Origin: Ridgeia piscesae | Lineage: Eukaryota > Annelida > Polychaeta > Sabellida > Siboglinidae | Direction of reading: 5' to 3' | NCBI GenBank assembly: GCA_025642075.2 | Contig: JAODUO010000029.1 | Span: 5,001 to 69,000, forward strand | DNA length: 64,000 nt | Shown here: in pieces, positions 21,427 through 34,700 of the stretch | How the letters are laid out: each line of letters begins with the position of its first letter | Position numbering within the stretch: the stretch's first letter is position 1 | Made by a program: the position numbers and the translations under genes | The notes under the pieces: model-generated | What the model was told of the DNA's origin: nothing | The model's input: only the letters and a program-made list of their open reading frames with translations | Database searches by the model: none

Positions 21427-23436
21427 AGTTTTTTGCAAAGTATGTTTTTGTGCTGACAAGGGCAATGACTAAAACTGTTGTTGTTGATGCTGTTGACAGA
21501 CGGCCAACATGTGATCTCACGTGTGGAGACACACCTAAGTGACGGCTCAACACAAGTCAGTGGCACTCTCACAGCCGACACCATCCGCTTACTGGCCAAA
21601 CTACATCCAAACATCTTTCCCGAAGGTAGTCTCTTACAGGTGAGTGGTGTCTTACAGGCATTTTTTCATATTTCACATGTATATGTAAACGTTTCTGTGG
21701 AGTTGTTTGTTTTTTATGTGACGCCTTTGGTAGTTTATACACACAAATAATTAATTGTGAAGTTTTGTTCTGTAAGTAAATCATGGATGATGTTAGATCA
21801 AACTTTAATGTTTACAGTGGTTTGTCATGATTGCGGAGTGGAAAGGTCATTTATGTTTGCTTTCATTCTGGTATGTCCATCATTAATTAATAGTTGATTT
21901 CATCAGCATGTTTACATATTCCTTTAGTGATGTAACTATCCAAAGAATCCCCATAGATAGTTATTAGATACATAGTAATTATTAATCGTTACAGAAGCCA
22001 CAGACACTTACTGATATGGAGATATAATTTCAGTTTCGGGATGGTACCACACAGCCTGTGCCCGTGAGCAGCCACAGCATAGTTCTAGACTCAGCGTCCC
22101 TACAGAGGGGCGACGCCAGTGAACACTTAGATAACAAAGACAACATTGGGATGGCAGAAGATGAGCCACTTACGATATCGACCGTGTCGAGTGACATGAT
22201 CGCCGTTCCACATAGCATTGTGCTCAGTGCCGGCGTCTCGGAGTCGATGGTTCACGGCGACCTCGGAAAGGTCATCATGCAGGTGCCTTTGTCGCTTCAA
22301 GCGAACAGTGATCTCTACCAGCCCCACCAGATGGAGCCACATGAGATGGATGATGGCGGAGACATGATGGCGAAGCAACTGGAAGTGGACAGCGCTGTCA
22401 TCAACGAGGCGTTCTCGTCAGGTATATAGTGGACAGGTAGTCAGTCATATGCGTAGCTTTATGTAGAGACCCATCCACCCGTCATTTGGACGGGTAGAGA
22501 TATGGGTGGACGGGTGGTGGATGGGTAAAAAATGAAGGAGCAAAAAAAGGTCTTCCAAAACCATAGATATTGTTAGTTATGCCTTGAAAGTGAGTGAAAA
22601 TGGTGTCACATGTGTGTTTGTAGTCCATTTCAGGTCATCAGACACATTTAAAAGTTTGTAAACTGGCTTAACAGTTAACATCCATCCATGTGTCCACCAA
22701 AACATGTGTGACTGGCAATAATTTTATCCTGCGTAAAGCCCTGGTCATATGAGATATTAAATAAATTGTACGTACAGTGTAATTAGATAATAAAAGAGAA
22801 AGTATTTATTGCTTGACAAGGCATAGATATGAAATTATTAACTTATAATTAAAAAGCAAACAAATGAAGAGGTATTGAAGATATTGTTCATAGCTCCAAG
22901 AATGGTTTGTTGTATGATTTGACTACCGTTGGAGCAAAAATGTGTCAGTGAGTACGACGTTTCAACCCACCTGCTACGGACCTTGTTCACGTACTGGTGA
23001 CATGTGTTGGCTCAGATTGAACAAGGCCCATGGCTGACGGGTCGAAACGTCGCACTCGTCGACAAATTTTTGCTCCAAAGTAAGTCAAATCATACAATAA
23101 ACAAAGAGGTGCAGTATAAATGCACAAAACCCCAAATATGTTATGCATTGCATATGGCAGTTAATTATGACTGCCTAACATGGGGGGGGAATAAAGCAAG
23201 CATGTAAAACACACATTTGTGCTGATGGTAATGTCAGATCATGAAAATCTCTGGTCACACACCATGTATTGTTGGTGGGGACTGTGATCCGTCATAAATG
23301 CATATACATTTACTTTGCAACTCTTGTCATTGCAGATCCTGAGACGTGCATAAAGTTGGAGGATGACCACATTGAGGACAATGGCAATAATGACAATGAT
23401 CACACAGACATGCCAGATGAAGAAGAGGAGTCCTAA
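10492..23436 (+). CDS. CARF: Calcium-responsive transcription factor (CARF/ALS2CR8 family), 12 coding exons
   Basis: Coding exons: 10492-11065, 12444-12554, 13406-13584, 14176-14365, 15487-15607, 16089-16229, 17125-17295, 17712-17865, 20634-20769, 21500-21639, 22034-22421, 23336-23436. All junctions are GT-AG with matching phases, and the total of 2406 nt gives 801 aa plus stop. The diagnostic CARF/ALS2CR8 DNA-binding region spans about residues 270-545: [86 protein letters not shown] and [11 protein letters not shown]. The vertebrate family member (725 aa) is a nuclear factor that binds a calcium-response element of the BDNF promoter. The N-terminal exon (191 residues) and C-terminus are acidic and divergent, as expected for activation regions. 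The first coding exon begins at acceptor 10469, 22 nt before the ATG, so 5' UTR exons lie upstream. Family identity is very firm; some exon ends are inferred. Confidence 0.93.
11104..11978. mobile_element. Palindromic GTATTTGAAATAC-rich element with inverted ends (non-autonomous, hAT-like)
   Basis: Lies in CARF intron 1. The left end carries GGGGTCAAATA and the right end TATTTGACCCAC, its near-complement. Inside each end are dense AAGTATTTGTATTTAAATAC palindromes; the centre (11290-11820) is unrelated unique-looking sequence without a transposase. This ACTT/ATTTG-rich palindromic end structure is common in non-autonomous hAT elements, but no clean 8-bp target duplication is visible, so assignment is tentative. 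Confidence 0.5.
13203..13264. repeat. (CA)n microsatellite
   Basis: Alternating CA/GC grading into a pure CA run in CARF intron 2. Confidence 0.95.
14347..14660 (+). repeat. 29-bp minisatellite duplicating the CARF exon-4 splice donor
   Basis: The last 19-20 bases of the exon plus the start of its intron are repeated in tandem. The unit is GTAACTACAGCTACC followed by TTTCATCAATGCAG, 29 bp. GTAACTAC occurs at 14366 and then every 29 bp to 14656, giving 11 donor copies. Two units carry CAGTACAG instead of CAATGCAG. The first copy (after 14365) is the one whose phase fits exon 5. Each unit boundary is CAG|GTAACT preceded by pyrimidines, so it reads both as a 3' and as a 5' splice site. Confidence 0.9.
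14929..14995. repeat. Short tandem repeat, about 23 bp x 3
   Basis: Three nearly identical copies of TGTAATGTTCATCCATTATGAT in CARF intron 4. Confidence 0.8.
17309..17604. mobile_element. hAT-type MITE, copy 1 (CARF intron 7)
   Basis: A 296-bp element with inverted ends AGCTTTATGCAG (17312-17323) and CTGCATAAAGCT (17590-17601). It is homologous along its length to the element at 22452-22751, sharing TAGTTATGCCTTGAAA-like and GTGTCAC-TGTGTGTTTGT-like segments. It begins only about 14 bp after the exon-7 splice donor at 17295/17296. No clear target-site duplication remains. Confidence 0.75.
18118..20612. repeat. 23-bp minisatellite, about 2.5 kb (TGATCCTCTCTCCCTGTCACCAC)n
   Basis: About one hundred units of TGATCCTCTC-TCCCTGTCAC-CAC, with CTC/CAC end variants and 19-bp short forms (TCTCCCTG without the extra TC). 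It fills nearly all of CARF intron 8 and stops about 20 bp before the exon-9 acceptor, so its pyrimidine-rich strand may serve as that acceptor's polypyrimidine tract. Length is likely polymorphic. Confidence 0.95.
20938..20955. repeat. (TA)n short microsatellite
   Basis: Alternating TA run in CARF intron 9. Confidence 0.8.
21377..21422. repeat. (TA)n microsatellite
   Basis: About 45 bp of pure TA, roughly 75 bp upstream of the CARF exon-10 acceptor. Confidence 0.95.
22452..22751. mobile_element. hAT-type MITE, copy 2 with intact 8-bp target duplication
   Basis: A 300-bp element in CARF intron 11 flanked by perfect direct repeats GTCATATG at 22444-22451 and 22752-22759. Its ends are inverted (left CGTAGCTTTATGTAG, right complement CAGGGCTTTACGCAG). 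An 8-bp target duplication and CAGGG-type termini are hAT-superfamily signatures. Homologous to the copy at 17309-17604. There is no ORF for a transposase. Confidence 0.85.
22911..23096. repeat. Long foldback (inverted-repeat) element
   Basis: Two arms of roughly 75-85 bp are near-perfect reverse complements: TGTATGATTTGACT...TTGGAGCAAAAAT...GACGTTTC-ACCC on the left and GGGTCGAAACGTCG...ATTTTTGCTCC...AGTCAAATCATACA on the right, around a short centre with CCTTGTTCA/TGAACAAGG. The transcript would form a long hairpin. It looks like a palindromic MITE in CARF intron 11. Confidence 0.8.
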
Positions 23437-23583
23437 CACATGACAATGCAGTGTAGTTACGTCCATGTCGCTGTAACCGGAGAGAGTTGTGATATCCATA
23501 AAGAGACATATATCAAACTGGGTATATGACGGCCCTAAGTTATTTTTACACCTGTTGCTATCCATAGCCAGTTGATGTGATCT

Positions 23584-23589
23584 AATAAA
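23584..23589 (+). terminator. Candidate CARF poly(A) signal
   Basis: AATAAA about 150 bp after the CARF stop codon; the first canonical hexamer downstream. Confidence 0.55.
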
Positions 23590-23599
23590 AATGAGAAAT

Positions 23600-24941
23600 G
23601 TGAACTGCAATTAATAGTTATTTATAACATAATATTAGACAAACTTTGTGACTGTTCTGGCTTTGTAAATGGTCTGTTTTACATAAGTGAACAGATTTGA
23701 ACGGGGTTATTAGAACTAATCTTTTTTTTGCATTATCGTTCATGTTCGTCATTTGAACAGTGATTTACTAGCCAATCCGCCAGAGGGCGTCGTTATCAAA
23801 AATTCTTGAGCACTGCCCTGTCATTTCTACTGTGTAAGATTCAACTTTATCACCGGGATGGAATCATTCGGACAGAACCCAACATTGTTGTATGGGCTAG
23901 ACCTGCAAATCTATGTAACACCAAATATGAAGCAGAGAGAAGGAGGCATACTTACACTTCAAGGTAAATGTAACCTGTCACAGCAAAGTCTGTATCAACA
24001 TGTGAAATTGGACGTTTGTACATTTTCTGATTCTATTGCATGTACACTTTAAAACAATACCATAATTATGGAATGTCTTGAGAACTGAGATCATGCAAGT
24101 TCGTAAATGTGTGCATTTTGTTAGTTTCAGATTTTACAGAAATAAACAAGACATGTAAAAGAGGTATGCATTTCTACAACAACAACAAATTATTGTACAA
24201 AACCTGGGGAGCTATTTTTGGCTAATGTGCAGAGTAAGCCCATGTGACTTATTTGCTTGCACTGGCAGGTTACAATTGATGCTAGGAAGGGGACAGAGCA
24301 ACTAAGTACCATTCAGCTAAACTTAGTACCTGTGTAGTTGACTATAAAAAGTTACAATAAAACTATATGTGTATATATGTTACCACATAACAACATGATA
24401 CAAATTATTCGAAGAAAATATATGTGCTTACTCAGTGCAAATTTCAATGAAGCTGTTTGGGGAAACTTATAAATGTATGCACTATCTTTGTGGCTGGTTC
24501 AGTAAGTACCACGTGTGAACAAGCTGAGAAAGCTTGTTCACTAATATAAAAAAAATATTCTATAACATTATGAAGTATTATTCTTCAGTAGACTCATCTG
24601 CATTGGTGTATTAACATATATTAATGGAAGATAATATTTGTGTTTGTTAATATACCATGGAAATGCTGATGTTGCAACAACATGAAGTGTTACAATTGTT
24701 GATTGGTATTCAGTGAACAGCAGAAAAAACAGCTTATGTTATATTTCAAAATGTGTGTGTATGTTTGTATATGGAGCTCTGTAAATAGCTTATAATTATA
24801 TTTTTGTTTGTATTGTTCTTGATGCTGGTATTCAGTTATTGTGATATTACCACAACTGTGTGTACATATTGAAAATGAATGCAATATTAATACAATTTTG
24901 AAACTGCAGACTTTGTTGATGTGAACACACGCGCGCGCACA

Positions 24942-24980
<39 letters not shown>

Positions 24981-25700
24981 TCACTCACTGAAAATATTAG
25001 TGTCATTTTTCTCTCGTTATGGTTCTCCCATTTGTTTGAATTGTTGGGTCTGTCTTTACCTTCAATAAGGCCAACTAATTCAGGTACAGACCATCAACTG
25101 ACATCCCACCTGCAAAGAGACTAGAGAGATCACACAGATCTATGCGACTCCACAAACTACCCGAAACTGGGAATCTGGAATATAAAAAACTAATGTATTT
25201 ATTTAATCAATGTTTTTTAAATAAAATATAACGTTTCATTGTTATTGTAATTCACATGTACACCTATCTTATCATGACAGACAAACACTCCAGGTGAATT
25301 TCCCCTAAGGTATAATACTGTAACAATAATTGCACCAAAATCGATGGAGAAATTGGAATACTACAGAAAATAAACATTGAGACGGTCTCAATGCTCAATT
25401 ATGATATAAGATATGAAGTGTATATATGTGAAATGTGTGCAAAACTTTTTCATGACATTAGTGGGTTATAGGCTTATAGCTTGACATAGCAAAAGTTTAT
25501 ATTATTTAAATATTTTGCAAACAGAATAATTCTATTAAAATACACAGTCTATTTTCTGTAATGTATTTTATAATTTTCAGAAGCAGAAAGAGCTCCAAAA
25601 TGTTTATTGTGAATAGTAAACAGGAATACAAAATTATACATACATGATGAAATCTTATTAACTGTTACACAGCGATGCTTGGTGAATACAGATATAAAAT
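23600..25700. other. CARF to ATP1B intergenic interval, no gene recognised
   Basis: AT-rich, with a (CA)n microsatellite at about 24941-24980. A palindromic TTGAGACGGTCTCAA-type motif near 25377 resembles one near 9211. No protein-coding exon could be supported; short ORFs here lack splice-site or similarity support. Confidence 0.5.
24936..24980. repeat. (CA)n microsatellite
   Basis: GCGC/ACAC grading to a pure CA run. Confidence 0.95.
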
Positions 25701-25718
25701 GTAACGATATTCGTCGAT

Positions 25719-28700
25719 ATGCTCTGGAAATATGTTCCGTTTCGGCGAAGCCAGGTTAGTGTTTTTTTAACGTTTCCCAAAGTGAGGCTTGGCGCGCGTC
25801 TTTGCTGTGGCGTTTTTATACTATCTGTGTCCGAATGTGGCTTGTTAATGGTGAGTGTTGTCAGTACTTGCTGTTGCGTTAGTTAGAATTAGGGCCGCAA
25901 TAATACAATATTTCACGACAACATAGGTATCAAAAGTTTAGATTACTTTTCCACGATAAATATTCGGCGGTTCCATGCCCCAATAATTGAATGACGAATC
26001 GATCATCGTGATCATGTCAATGACGACTGTAGTTTTTACTTGGCCTTGTCTCTCATACGTATATGAATACGCCAAATGATGCAGTTTGTTGCGCCTCTGC
26101 TCTTGCATTTTAAAGAATATAGGCGTTATAGAAGTGTCACAATAACTGTTGACTAAAATCGCTCACTAACAGGAAAATAGCTCAAGGTGCCCAGTAAACA
26201 CACGCCGCTAATTGTAGCACCGGGACCGACCCCATGTGACCACACATTCCAAATCCAAGCTACATTAATTATACCAATAAGCCACTAAAGGCTAAAGCAT
26301 AACAATATCATATGTACATGTGCTTTGTAATAGGTTGTAACACACATAACTGAAGTAGTCTAATGATGACCATATATTACAAGAAATAAATATAAGCTCT
26401 CATAAATGAAATTAAATAAGTCTGGCATTCACCATTTGACATGTACATTGTTTGTTTAGCATAGACACTGAGTGATGCCATGTGATGGTGTTCATGAAGG
26501 TAGACTCTAAATAATGGTCGTGATTGCATCTATTCATTTGTAAGAACAGTACCGCGATCAAATAGGCAATTATCTATGCACGGCAGTTGTCGAGTTGATT
26601 GTAGTGAAACATTTTAAACCCTTGTTTGTACATAGTTTGGCGTCTGATAAAATACAGTAAATCTTAAATGCCCAGGGGCCTTTTAATGCCAAGAATTGGC
26701 AGAGCAGTAATTTGTAACAGGAAGTAGACCTGTTGTATAGAACATGGGAAAGTTAAACATCAAAGGATATTGCAGTTTACTCTGCTCACCTCTGCACTGG
26801 GTTCCACCATTGCTCTCCCAAGGTATTTGGTTTGACTGTCTCCTATGTAATCAATGTAAATATACATCATCAACAGCAAACATTTATCTTATTATTTTTA
26901 TTGCTGTTACCGTCTTGCTATAGTTCCCTATTGTTATAGAATGGTCAAGAAGTGTGTTAAATTTATTCCATTCATTGACATTTCCGTGCGAAAATAAGAA
27001 TAAGGTGCCTTATGTATAGATCAACAAAGCCTGTATGTGTGTGTTTGAAATGCAACTATAGCTGACTTTAGTCATTTTGTTACATGTCAAATTGACCAGG
27101 TCCAAGATAAATAGATAGCACACAAAATGTCAGGTCTACACTTGTAAGAAAAACTAATGTTCAGATATGGGTCCACAAACAGAGAACCGTATCATATAAT
27201 ATAGATTTTGTGTTGATTGACTCCAGTGGGATATAAATCAAAAAGCAACCATTGAGAACAGGGAGCCATTTAGTGACAGGGTGCAGGACATCAGAAGCAC
27301 ACCTACTAGGCCTAAAGCGACGACAAAAGAACAAAAAATGGGATTCATGGGCCGGAATTGCAGTCAATGGAGTAAGTACTAGTTGTTTCTAGCACTTGGT
27401 TATTAATTGAATGACTATATTATATTGTTGTTACAATGTTAAATTGTGTCTTCATGCCATTCAACTAAAATTAATATATGTTGTTCTTCATTAAAAAATC
27501 TTCCTCTTGCATTGTGAGGTCAGTGCCACTTTGGAAGGTAACTCCACGATAGCAACTAACACGGTCTTAGTCTCCTGATCATACATCATATTATTAATTA
27601 TATATATATATATATATATATATCCCTGCCAATGTCTCTCCCTCCCCCTCCCCATTCACCCCAATTTGCCTGTCTTAGTTTCAGAAGAGACTCTAAAAGC
27701 TGGTGGTCCCTTCTATCTGGTGTCTATGCCAGGGGAAGCAAAAGATCCCACACAGGTGGTAAATGTGTAACCTATAGTGGACTCATTAACTCTAGAGAAA
27801 GACAACTCCTGTGTTAGCCATAGTTTGGGCTGTTTGGAGGAAACCACCTGAGACCAGTTGGCACCTGCATATATTTCTAATGGCCATGTGATTTTTCAGT
27901 CACCTATGGATCATAATTTTGAGCCCTGCTTTAGGTGTTTTTCATGCCAATCCCTTGAGTCTTCTGATTCCTGCATCTTTCTTCTGGCTTTCTTGTGTTA
28001 ATTTATGATCCATTTGTTTTCTGCTATGACTGTTGCTTCTCTGTCATTACAAATGTGATGTGATATTTTGGGGATAGATTTTCCTAAATTAAATTGGAAG
28101 GATTATGGATATTTGTACATGTTTATAACCCACTTGTCTATCATAGGTATAACCAAGAAATAATTCTGCCCATTTATTGATACACCATATAGCTGTATGA
28201 GCAATACACATGTTGCCATTTTCATAGATAACTATATTGTAATTATTCTTTAAAATGACAGAATGTTGTTACCTTGAACACACCCGCATACAAGATAATA
28301 ATAAATTGTAATATAAAAATCTAATAATGTAGTTCCTGGTATCTTGATAGATGAAGGTGCTTTTCATCGACATCTGACTGAATTACATTTAATAGTGCCG
28401 GTGCAATATTTATTTTTCAGTTGCTCTGCTGATATACTACATTGCCTTCTACTTCGCCCTCTTCGGCTCATGTTATGTGATGCTAATTTTCGTTTACTTA
28501 CAACCTCAAGAGAAGCCAACAATGACAATGGACACTGTGCAGCCAATCATATACAGTCCTGGTGAGTGACAGGTGCTTGTCAAATACTTTCAGCATGCAG
28601 GCATCGATTTTTTTGGAAATTTAGTGGGAGCTTGAGGGTCTCTATTTAAATATTCCCTGCATGTCATAAAAGAGGGACCGGAAATTATGTGGCGCTGACT

Positions 28701-31700
28701 TTGCTTACTAAACCGTGTGCCCATTAGTGCTATGTAGCAACAGAAATTGACAAAATTTCAATCTTTTACATTTGCCAGCGAAACATCAATATTATTATCT
28801 GCTAAAAGTAAAATGTATAGGTGTTGTTTGATGACATTGTTTTGCAGTACCCTATACTTAGTTTAAATGAGCCCCCATATTTGAGCATATTCAAAATATT
28901 CGGCCAGTCAGTGGGCGCTAGTGGGTTGATTCAAGTGTTTTGCCAACAAGAGGACTACCGAGGTAATTAAAAAAATTAACTAACCTTTATTTATCTAAAG
29001 CACTAGTAATATTATTGTAAATCTGTTTTAATTGTACATGTAGATATGTAGGCTCAGTTACTGAAATGAAGTGTTGCTATCTAGGAGTACCAGTTGTGCT
29101 TTGTTACCAGACTCTATGTCGGCAAATTGCTCATCTGAGAGAGTTTGCACCAGTGAAAAGAAAGCAATGTTCCTATATATTTTATTTTCTGAATTCCCGT
29201 ATTTCTGATACATTTTTTACTAACAGTGGATGGGTTCGCCAAATGTATTCATGGTATTGGGTTGTGTGGTGGTGCCCAGTCTCTGTTGAGTCATTTCTTT
29301 TCACAGGGCTTGGAATGAGGCCATATATGAGTGATAAGAAGTACACGAATGAGTTCAGTCCACTGATTGAGTTCAAAAAGGGTGACAAGGAATCCTACTC
29401 AGACTACACAACCAGCATTGCAAAATTTCTCAAATGTAAGTGTGCATACGAAAACTGATACAAGAAACTTTTGCCATATGGTACCAATGAAGCCCTAAAG
29501 GTAAAACAAGTAGATTTGTTTTTAGTGTTATTAAAAAAGAGAATGATTGCATTGTTTGATTAATGTTCACACCTGTGTCTCATATTTAAACAATTAAGGT
29601 AAGTCAATTTGAGTATTTACTCCTGTTGTGTTCAATGGTGCTCCTTATGGTTGCATTTTTCAGTACGGATTCTGCATAGATTCTGCATAGACATTGTAGT
29701 TGTGACACCAAGTACAGCTGTATATGTGATTTAACAAGATAAGATTTAACAAGTTTGCCACCTAGAGAATCAACTCTAGATGGCAGTGGACAAGGAAGCC
29801 CTTTGGCTTATTGAAAGTCCAACCTATCTATCTAAATGTACCCTGCCCTTCTTAGGTATCTGTCGATTTTGTTTTTAAACATATTAACACTACTAGCACC
29901 TACACAATCAGCTGATAATCTGTTCCATTCATTTACTGTTCTTTGTGAAAATGAGAATTGTCTAATATCTAGTCTACACTGCTTCTTTGCTAATGTAATT
30001 CCATGTCCTCTAGTCCTCTCTTCCTTAATTGAGAAAAAATATTTCTGTCTATTTTCATACCCATTCAATATTTTAAACACTTCTATCGGATCTTCTCTCA
30101 GTCTCCTCGTTTCTAGTGTTGTTAATCCGCATTCTTTTAGACACATTTCATAACTAATATTCCTGAATTTTTGCATAATTTTGGTTGCTCTTCTTTGTAC
30201 TCTTTCTAGTATATCAATATCCTTCTTGCGATATGGCCTCCATGCCTGTATGCAATATTCTAAATGAGGCCTAACTATTGTTTTGTACAGCGGTATTATT
30301 AGTTCTTTTTCCTTATACACTATATTTTACCAAATGAATCCAAGAATTTGGTTTCCCTTCACTACTGCAATTCCACACTGCTATGATACCTTCATATCTA
30401 ATAGTTAACACTATGTCCTTTTCCTTTATGGTAGTATTTAATACAGTATCACCAATTGTATATTGTGCGTCTTCATTCCCATGTCCTGTGTGGAGGCACT
30501 TACACTTCCCACTTCTCAGACCATTCAGTCAACTTATTCAGATCATCTTGTAACTGCTGTTGATCTGCGTCACTTTTAATTTTTCTAAACACTTTTGTAT
30601 CATCTGCAAACTTCAACACCTTGCTTGTTATACATCCAAATCATTGATATATATTAAGAATAAAATAGGTCCCAATACTGATATTCCACTCAAAACCGAT
30701 TTCCAGTTTGAAATCTCCCCATCAAGTAATACTCTTAGTCTTCTATCAATAAGCCATTTTTCTATCCAGTTAATCATACCATTTCCAATGTCATGGGCCT
30801 TTAGTTTAAGTAGTAATCTTTGATGTGGCAAATTGTCAAAGTTTAAAAAAAATCTAAGTACAGCTGTATATTATATCTACCGGGTACTGATGATCCCTCA
30901 TCTACCCACTTTGTGACATCTTCCAAAAACATAACATATTTTTTAAGCATGACCTCGCTTCTCGCCCCTGGTTGGTTCTAACACATGTTGAGTAAGGAAA
31001 CTATCTTATACTAAATTTAAAAACTTGATCCTCACTCCCAGTACTCTATAGAGATTTCCACTGCATGGGTTAAATCCCCCATAATTATACAGTCCTGTTT
31101 ACCATACTCACTTCCTTTATAGCGTTTTGTACTTTCTCATTCTCGTCTATGCTTATGTTTGGACTTCGATAAACTAACCCAACAGTTAATGTTGAGTTTC
31201 CTGTAACTATGTTACAACTGACAGCTTCTTCACATTCTGCTTCTTTTTGTAATTTTATTTCGTAAGCCTGGGTGGATTTTTTAATATATAAAATAATGCC
31301 ACCTCCCCTTCTTCCTATTCTATCTTTCCTGAACATGACATATCCTGTCATTCCTAATTCGGCATCTGATATATCAGTGGTGGCCCAAGATTCAGTTATA
31401 CCTATTATGTGAGGGTCAATATCTTCTACCATAATGTTTAGTTGCATTTAAACAAACACATTTATAGCCACATTTTTTATTTTAGAGTTTTGTTGATTTC
31501 TTTTTGCTGTCCTTATCTATGCCTCCAGTATTTGGCTTCTCTGTAAATCCCTCTGCGAATCTAGTTTAAATACTTGCAACCTGTTCCACTGTCCATAGAT
31601 CGAAGCAGATTCTCAGAGAATACTGCACCCTTTCCACTTAGATGGAGGCCATCGCTCAGGTACATATCTTCTTTTCCAACAAAGTATCCCTATAAATCTA

Positions 31701-34700
31701 CAAATCCAACCCTGTCTTCTTCATACGTCTGCTCTAATAGAGCATTGATTGCCATCATCTTGCTGTTTCTATATGTTGCTCCCCTTCCTCCCATTACTGG
31801 CAAGATTCCTGAGAGAATAATCTGTTCAACTCTTGTCTTCTTCAGTTTCACTACCAATTGTCTGTACATATCTGCGCTATCCTAGTTGTCCTCTCCCTGT
31901 CTGCATTGTTTGTACTAATATAGATCCTCCCTAGCCATGACCCAGTGTGTTCTCTACCCATTCAGTCACATGCTCTATCCTAGCCCCCGGAAGACAAACA
32001 ACATCTTCTCCTTTGCTTAATGTCTTGCCTGTCTTTCACAAAATGGAGTCGCCCATAAACACCCTTTCTGTTCTCAATGTCCCCTCAATCACTGCCTCAG
32101 AGTAGCTCCTTCGTTTTGCATCTACCTGGTTGTTGACTTTTCCCCCTGCCCCCTTCTCTGTTGTTCCTTTTCCACCTGCCTCTTTTCTTCCTGTCGTCAT
32201 CCCTGTTATTGACTTCCCTTTTGGCACATCTAGTCTCACTTCCTTTCTTCCCTTCATCTTTTCTCCTGTTACATGTAGTTCTCCCCTCTCCTGTCCTATA
32301 GTCCCCCCCTCCTCTACTGTCACTTTCTCCCCTTGTCCCACTACAGAGGAACTTGTGAAACGCAACTGGCATTACTTTACGACATCTTAGACTTTTGCAA
32401 ATTAAGTGCTATAATGTTTTATGTATGCTATATATGAAACTGGCCCCACGTGGTTGTTTGCCAGGCAAAACTAGCCCTGGCAAATCCCCTAGTGTTAATC
32501 AATTTTATTTCAAAATGCTCAAAATGATAAACAAAATATGTAAACTAAATAACTACTAAGTAATACATCACTTGGTAAAATAGAAAATAATGAAGAAATA
32601 CGCTTTAAAAGGAGTTGACACTAAGTGTTTACCCCTGGCCATGAGAATTAACTGTGCAAATACCCGCCCCGATTTGAAGACGGATGAACAATTACTGGGA
32701 ATTCCAATAATATGATTGGTCCACTGAAGGATGGGTTGCATGTACCATTTAAAACGGCGCCAAGCTATTTGGGTTTACAATCGCATAATTTAAGACATTT
32801 TGTATCAGCGTAAATATTTTTGTTATCATTACATGTGTGTCCCAGTTCTACACCACACTGAGAATTGTGCAATTCATGATTATTTTGTTATAACAGCCTA
32901 TAAAAACGCCAGCGACTTTACAATTAAAGACTGCCATTCAGACAAAAAATCATCTTGCCCAGTCAAACTGTCCCGACTTGGCCCATGTAGCGGGCTCTCG
33001 GACAAGTCTTACGGCTACGACTCTGGCAAACCGTGTGTGCTCTTGAAGATCAACAAAGTAAGTCTCACTCAATCTCAGTTTACACAAGTGAGTTTTGTCC
33101 AATTTGTCTGCCAACATCGAGCTGGAACTGTAGTTTTACGGAGTATTTGGACTGGTTTCAATCATAGCTCAAAACAGTGCATATCTATATGTCTAGATGT
33201 GTCAACTATGTATTTTCACGGTTTAGTTGTGTGTATGCAACACATCAGAGCCTTCATATTCATGTATCAACTATGTAGACATCTAATTTGAACTTATAGC
33301 TAGATCTAGAAGGAACATGTAGTAGATTATGGTGCAGCTGACTAATTAATTAATTGTTTAGTCATTCATCCAGCAGTTACTCGATCCACTGTGGTAGTAA
33401 GCTGGGAGGGGTATACAGTGGATCTTAGTCATACTCTGATGTCATGTGACAGGGTTCTTGTAGGTGCCGGGCAGGTGTGACCCCTGACCTCTGTTCACCA
33501 TGGGGAAACTGTTTGATACAGACACCTCTTTTTAATTTTATTTTGATGCCAGTTCTGCTCTCTGCCCAAATAACCTGTGATTATTCCACTAGAGTCTGGG
33601 CACCATCATATGACATCAGTGTGTACACAAGATATGATATAAACAGGTCAAAGTGTTGCATGTTTCAGGTTTGTTATATCAAAGTAAGTTTAATTTTTAC
33701 TCTCCGTAGTTGTGGACATAATTATTGTAATAGATACATATCTGTGATAACTGAATTAGTTATTTAACAAGATAAACTCCCTCTATGGCTATGGTAAAAG
33801 ATAATCAAGTACGTACATGCCCATCCATATCAGGCATTTTTAAAAATATCAATAATTTCTTCAAATTTTAGTGACTTGTTGATAGTGTTACTGACATATT
33901 TAGGATGTCAGCATGTTTAATTATGGTTTCTTGCAGATGGCTAAATGTTTCTTTCCAGTGAGTAGACATAAAAGCAATTCAGTGTCGGAGTCATATAGAA
34001 TATGGACCCCATGGACAATGGACCCCAGCTCCATATTCCCCATAGTATATGGACCACCATAGAAAATGGACCCCGGGTGCAGAATTTATAGGGGTCCATT
34101 TTCTATGTCTCAGAATATGGACATAGAAAATGGACCCAGGGTCCAGAATCTGTACGGGTCCATTTTCTTATGTCTCATAGAATATGGACCCCCATAGAAA
34201 ATGGACCCCGGGTCCAGAATCTACATGGGTTCATTTTCTGTCTCACAGAATATGAACCCCCATAGAAAATGGACCAGGGTCCATATTTTATGGAGTCCAT
34301 ATATATTAAATGTGTTATAGAATATGGACCCCCTATAGAAAATGGCCCCCGGGTTGTGTTGTTGATATAATTTATTCCTGATGTAATTTATAAACTGAGC
34401 CATCCATACCTGTGGTTCCAATGGAGTTGAAATTTAGCGTCTCATACAAGCTCTTAGTAGCTTGTGTGAGCACTGTTGAAAGGGAAACTGGTCCATTCAA
34501 AGTTTCAAAACATGAACTGGTCTTACATTAACACAATTATTTTCCCTGTGTATTGTATTTTGTTGAGATGACAATAAATGAATGAATGAGTAAATAGTAC
34601 TCTTAGTTATATTTATTCAACCATCCCACAATACGGAAGAATTCACACATTTTAGCAGTTGATAGGATACACAGTATTCAGTCAAATATTACTACATTTT

